This document shows positions 7,567 to 10,352 of a stretch of DNA of 10,352 bases, piece by piece (within the stretch, counting starts at the first letter, position 1; every line of letters starts with the position of its first letter). Both the position numbers and the translations under genes were made by a program. Source of the DNA: Oscillospiraceae bacterium (lineage in GTDB: Bacteria > Bacillota > Clostridia > Oscillospirales > Ruminococcaceae); contig JAEDOB010000056.1 in NCBI GenBank assembly GCA_016302225.1, forward strand, positions 1 to 10,352. The letters are read 5' to 3'. The notes beneath the pieces were generated by a model that had not been told where the DNA came from, made no database searches, and saw only the letters and a program-made list of their open reading frames with translations.

Positions 7567-8811
7567 ATGGAAAAAACGATCGCTATCAAAACGGACAACT
7601 ACGCCATCACCATCTCACAGGCAGCGGACAGGCTGGAAAACATCTGCCGTACATATCTTGAAAAGGACAGCGGCGGAAACTACGCTATCCCCGTCAACAG
7701 GCAGCGTCCCGTAATGCTTATAGGTCCTGCGGGTATCGGAAAGACCGATATTCCCAAGCAGACCGCCGAAAAGCTGGACATAGGCTACGTTTCCTACTCC
7801 ATCACCCACCACACCAGACAGAGTGCTCTGGGACTTCCCAAGATAGTTACCCGCACCTACAACGGAAATGAGGTAGCCACCACCGAATACACCGCCAGCG
7901 AGATAGTTACTTCGGTAAGGGACGAGATCGAAAGGTCGGGCAAGGCAAACGGCATTCTCTTTATCGACGAGGTAAACTGCGCTTCGGAAACTCTGGCGGC
8001 GCCTATGCTCCAGCTTTTCCAGAACAAGACCCTCGGTCAGAGCAAAATTCCCGACGGCTGGATACTTGTAATGGCGGGAAATCCCCCCGAGTATAACAAG
8101 AGCGTTAAGGAGTTCGACGCTGTTACCCGTGACCGTCTTAGAATAATCAACGTTATCCCCGACGGTGCAGCGTGGCTGGACTATGCCGCAAAGCGTGGTC
8201 TGAACCCCATCGTTACCGCATTTATCACCTCTGACCCCTCAAAGATATACGCCTTTGACGAGGACAACATCGGTATCGTTTCCCCGAGAGGCTGGGAGGA
8301 GCTTTGCATCACCATCGACGCCTACGAGAGAAACAATTTCCCCGTGACCGCCGACCTTGTGGCGCAGTTTATCGGTATCCCCACCGTGGCAGATGAGTTC
8401 TACAACTACTATATCCTTGTAAAGGAAACCATTACCGAGGAGGAAATAGAGCTTATCGTAAAAGGCAAGGCAAGCAAGGAGCTTATCAAAAAGGTATCGA
8501 ACATCAGCGTGAATATCCGCTTTATGCTTATTGAGTGCATGAAGAGAAAGCTCCGCAAATGCGCCGTTTCGGGGGATATGAACGCCGTTAATGAGATGAT
8601 GAACAACATCGCATCCTTCGTCAAGACCGTGTACGGCAGCAACGGCGAAATGGAGATGTTTATGAGCAGCATTCTCACCGACAGCGACATTGTAAAGGCT
8701 GCCATCATCACCCACAACGAGCACTTCGGGAAGTATCTCGATGACGTTACAACAGCCGAGTCCTCCATTAAGAAGAAGCTCAGGAAAACTGCTGCCCGCA
8801 AGTCCTCATAA
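7567..8811 (+). CDS. MoxR-like AAA+ ATPase
   Basis: 414 residues; ATG at 7567 is 8 bases after GGAGG. AAA+ signatures: Walker A GPAGIGKT (53-60), Walker B ILFIDEVN (130-137), sensor 1 in VMAGNPPEYN (N172), arginine finger region TRDRLR (187-192), and a sensor 2-like SPRGWEEL (R241). The Walker B and GNPPEYN segments are typical of the MoxR branch. After about residue 300 there is a helical C-terminal extension with a Lys/Arg-rich end (KKKLRKTAARK). MoxR proteins form hexamers that use ATP to remodel a client, usually through a VWA-domain partner; the VWA gene 20 bp downstream is the evident partner. The protein appears cytoplasmic. Codon use favours C-ending codons (AAC, ATC, TAC, ACC) much more than addB and addA do, which suggests strong expression. 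Client and pathway are unknown. Confidence 0.9.
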   Translation: MEKTIAIKTDNYAITISQAADRLENICRTYLEKDSGGNYAIPVNRQRPVMLIGPAGIGKTDIPKQTAEKLDIGYVSYSITHHTRQSALGLPKIVTRTYNGNEVATTEYTASEIVTSVRDEIERSGKANGILFIDEVNCASETLAAPMLQLFQNKTLGQSKIPDGWILVMAGNPPEYNKSVKEFDAVTRDRLRIINVIPDGAAWLDYAAKRGLNPIVTAFITSDPSKIYAFDEDNIGIVSPRGWEELCITIDAYERNNFPVTADLVAQFIGIPTVADEFYNYYILVKETITEEEIELIVKGKASKELIKKVSNISVNIRFMLIECMKRKLRKCAVSGDMNAVNEMMNNIASFVKTVYGSNGEMEMFMSSILTDSDIVKAAIITHNEHFGKYLDDVTTAESSIKKKLRKTAARKSS

Positions 8812-8831
8812 GCCAAAACGGAGGTGTTCCT

Positions 8832-10244
8832 ATGGACGAAAAAACAGTATTTACCGCCGAGGAGAGGGAGCTTTCCGAGGAGATCATCAAGCACACCATG
8901 AGAACTGCTGCGTCCTCCTTCCCATTCCTGGCAAAGCCCATATATTCCCTGAAAACCAAGCCTGCCGAGGAGATAGAAAGCATCTGCTCCGACTATGAAT
9001 ATATCTATTACAATCCCAAGTGGCTCATAGATAAGTACACCAAAAACGGGAAGAAGATGGAGAACGCCATCATTCACACCATTCTGCATAATCTCTATCT
9101 TCACCCGTCCATGACTACCGAAAATGACAAGGTGTTTGAAGCGGCGGCGGATATGTCCGTATTTTGTATGATGAAAAATGCGGACGCTCTGCGGACAAAT
9201 GCTGCTATCGATAAGGAGTTTGACGCTTTTCTAAAGCTGTGCGGCGGCACCTCCACCTCCGAGCTGTATAAGGCAGCCGAGGCGGACCCCGCAGTGTTCA
9301 ACAAGATGTTCTCCATTGTTTCAAAGCTAAAGGAGGACGACCACAATTTGTGGTACACCAAGCGAAAGGACACCCCGCCCGAGCAGGGCAATTCTCCGCA
9401 GCAGGCAGGCGAACCCACGGAGATCACCGTTTCCGACGAGCCCCAAAACGGCAATGCCCCTGACGGCGATGCTCAGAACGCAAATGCCGCAGCTGTCGGT
9501 TCGCAAATGAACAAAAACGAGGAAATGTGGAGCAGTATGCTTGTTCAGGCAAAGGCAAACGCCCGCAGCCCGCAGTACGGCTCAATGCACGGAAATATGT
9601 TCGATGAGATAAAAAAGCCCGACAGATTCAGCAAAATGTCCTACCTTGAATATATGAAGCGTTTTGCCGTACAGGAGATAATGTCCGAGGACCCCGACAC
9701 CTTTGACGTCATAATGTACACCTGGGGCATGGACAATCTGGAAGATACTCCTATCGTCGAATTCAGCGAAACAAGAGAGCAGTGCAGCGTTACCGACATA
9801 ATCATTGCCATAGATATGTCAGGCTCCTGCAGCGGCGATATTGCCGTAAATTTCCTGCGTCAGATATACACACTCTTTGAGCAGCTGAATATACGCAGTG
9901 CGGTAAATATCCATGTTGTCACCTTTGACACTCAGATAACAAGCGAAAAGACCATTCGCTCACGCAGGGACGCAGAAAAGCTTATCCGTGACTACGAGGG
10001 TGTAGGCTGGGGCGGCACAAGCTTCGAGTGCGTTTTTGATTACGCCAATGAATTCTCCAAAAAGAACCGAGGCAAAAAGCTGAAGGGGCTGTTCTTCTTC
10101 TCCGACGCAATGGGCAGCTTCCCCGATAAAAAGCCAAAGTACCGCACCACCTTCTTTGTTCCCGTTGATAACGACCCCATGTTCTGCTACGACAATTACT
10201 CCTTCGTCCCCGAATGGGTCGAGCTTGTGAAGTACAAGGACTGA
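8832..10244 (+). CDS. VWA domain protein with DUF2201-like metallopeptidase-type N-terminus (MoxR partner)
   Basis: 470 residues; ATG at 8832 is 7 bases after GGAGG. The N-terminal part (about 1-170) resembles the putative metallopeptidase region of VWA-like DUF2201 proteins: H82-TIL-H86, H91, then AAAD (D107). The usual catalytic Glu after the first His is Thr83, so peptidase activity is doubtful. Residues about 180-225 are a Pro/Gln/Asn/Gly-rich linker. The C-terminal VWA domain has an intact MIDAS metal site: D328-M-S330-G-S332, T396 in GWGGTSFE, and D425 in FFFSDAMG. No signal peptide or membrane segment is seen. It is 20 bp after the MoxR-like gene and should be cotranscribed. By analogy with RavA/ViaA, NorQ/NorD, CbbQ/CbbO and BchI/BchD, it would link the ATPase ring to a client through MIDAS. 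The VWA call is firm; the DUF2201 call is from motif recall. Confidence 0.87.
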   Translation: MDEKTVFTAEERELSEEIIKHTMRTAASSFPFLAKPIYSLKTKPAEEIESICSDYEYIYYNPKWLIDKYTKNGKKMENAIIHTILHNLYLHPSMTTENDKVFEAAADMSVFCMMKNADALRTNAAIDKEFDAFLKLCGGTSTSELYKAAEADPAVFNKMFSIVSKLKEDDHNLWYTKRKDTPPEQGNSPQQAGEPTEITVSDEPQNGNAPDGDAQNANAAAVGSQMNKNEEMWSSMLVQAKANARSPQYGSMHGNMFDEIKKPDRFSKMSYLEYMKRFAVQEIMSEDPDTFDVIMYTWGMDNLEDTPIVEFSETREQCSVTDIIIAIDMSGSCSGDIAVNFLRQIYTLFEQLNIRSAVNIHVVTFDTQITSEKTIRSRRDAEKLIRDYEGVGWGGTSFECVFDYANEFSKKNRGKKLKGLFFFSDAMGSFPDKKPKYRTTFFVPVDNDPMFCYDNYSFVPEWVELVKYKD

Positions 10245-10254
10245 GCTTGGGGTT

Positions 10255-10272
10255 AATGTGGAAAGTGGAATT
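10255..10272 (-). repeat. Right arm of 18 bp perfect inverted repeat bracketing the MoxR/VWA operon
   Basis: AATGTGGAAAGTGGAATT is the exact reverse complement of 7442-7459. It begins 11 bases after the VWA stop codon and ends 12 bases before the terminator stem. The match does not extend beyond 18 bp on either side. Confidence 0.75.
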
Positions 10273-10283
10273 ATTAATTGATT

Positions 10284-10328
10284 AATGGGTGTTCCCCTTT
10301 GGCGGGGGAACACCCATTTGTCGTTTAT
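10284..10328 (+). terminator. Rho-independent terminator of the MoxR/VWA operon
   Basis: A 14 bp perfect stem, AATGGGTGTTCCCC (10284-10297) with 10305-10318, and a 7-base loop TTTGGCG, followed by TGTCGTTTATTTTTTAT. The T tract is interrupted, so termination may be less sharp than at the left-hand terminator. It lies 39 bp after the VWA stop. The stem resembles that of the terminator at 36-72. Confidence 0.8.
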
Positions 10329-10352
10329 TTTTTATATGGATTTATTTGAAAT

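Noticed and set aside
8409..9104. Minus-strand open frame of 231 codons across the MoxR/VWA junction
   Set aside because: It overlaps two well supported genes antisense, including their ribosome site, and its hydrophobic translation looks like a complement of biased codons.

Overview
The window looks like chromosomal DNA of a low-to-medium GC anaerobic Firmicute, most likely a gut Clostridium relative such as Ruminococcus/Oscillospiraceae. This is inferred from strong GGAGG ribosome sites, TATAAT promoters, an AddAB-type recombinase instead of RecBCD, and compact stem-loop plus U-tract terminators. No tRNA, rRNA, CRISPR array, transposase or integrase gene was seen.

Left two thirds (77-6832, minus strand): one operon read right to left, addB-like, addA-like, then a small calcineurin-type metallophosphoesterase. 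It is driven by a near-consensus promoter at 6860-6888 and closed by a strong hairpin terminator at 36-78. addB and addA overlap at stop and start and appear translationally coupled; the phosphoesterase follows 40 bp later with its own ribosome site. AddA carries all helicase motifs and a RecB-type nuclease domain. The AddB-like protein is short, has no recognisable P-loop, and keeps a nuclease domain with the four cysteines of an iron-sulphur cluster, joined by a striking Asp/Glu-rich tract. Together they should form a double-strand-break end-processing helicase-nuclease.

Middle (6833-7566): a gene-free, divergent 734 bp intergenic region. It holds both promoters, a ~165 bp imperfect inverted repeat that resembles a MITE or a large hairpin, a G-tract block, and a short GC-rich palindrome that can pair in two alternative ways.

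Right third (7567-10244, plus strand): a two-gene operon of a MoxR-like AAA+ ATPase and a VWA protein with a DUF2201-like N-terminus, followed by a terminator hairpin at 10284-10328. MoxR/VWA pairs usually act as ATP-driven remodelling or metal-insertion machines on a partner protein; the client here is unknown. An 18 bp perfect inverted repeat (7442-7459 and 10255-10272) brackets this pair.

Nothing here is clearly a new system. The best leads are the bracketed MoxR/VWA module with a substituted HxxxH signature, the pared-down AddB with its acidic tract, the phosphoesterase attached to addBA, and the structured intergenic repeats.
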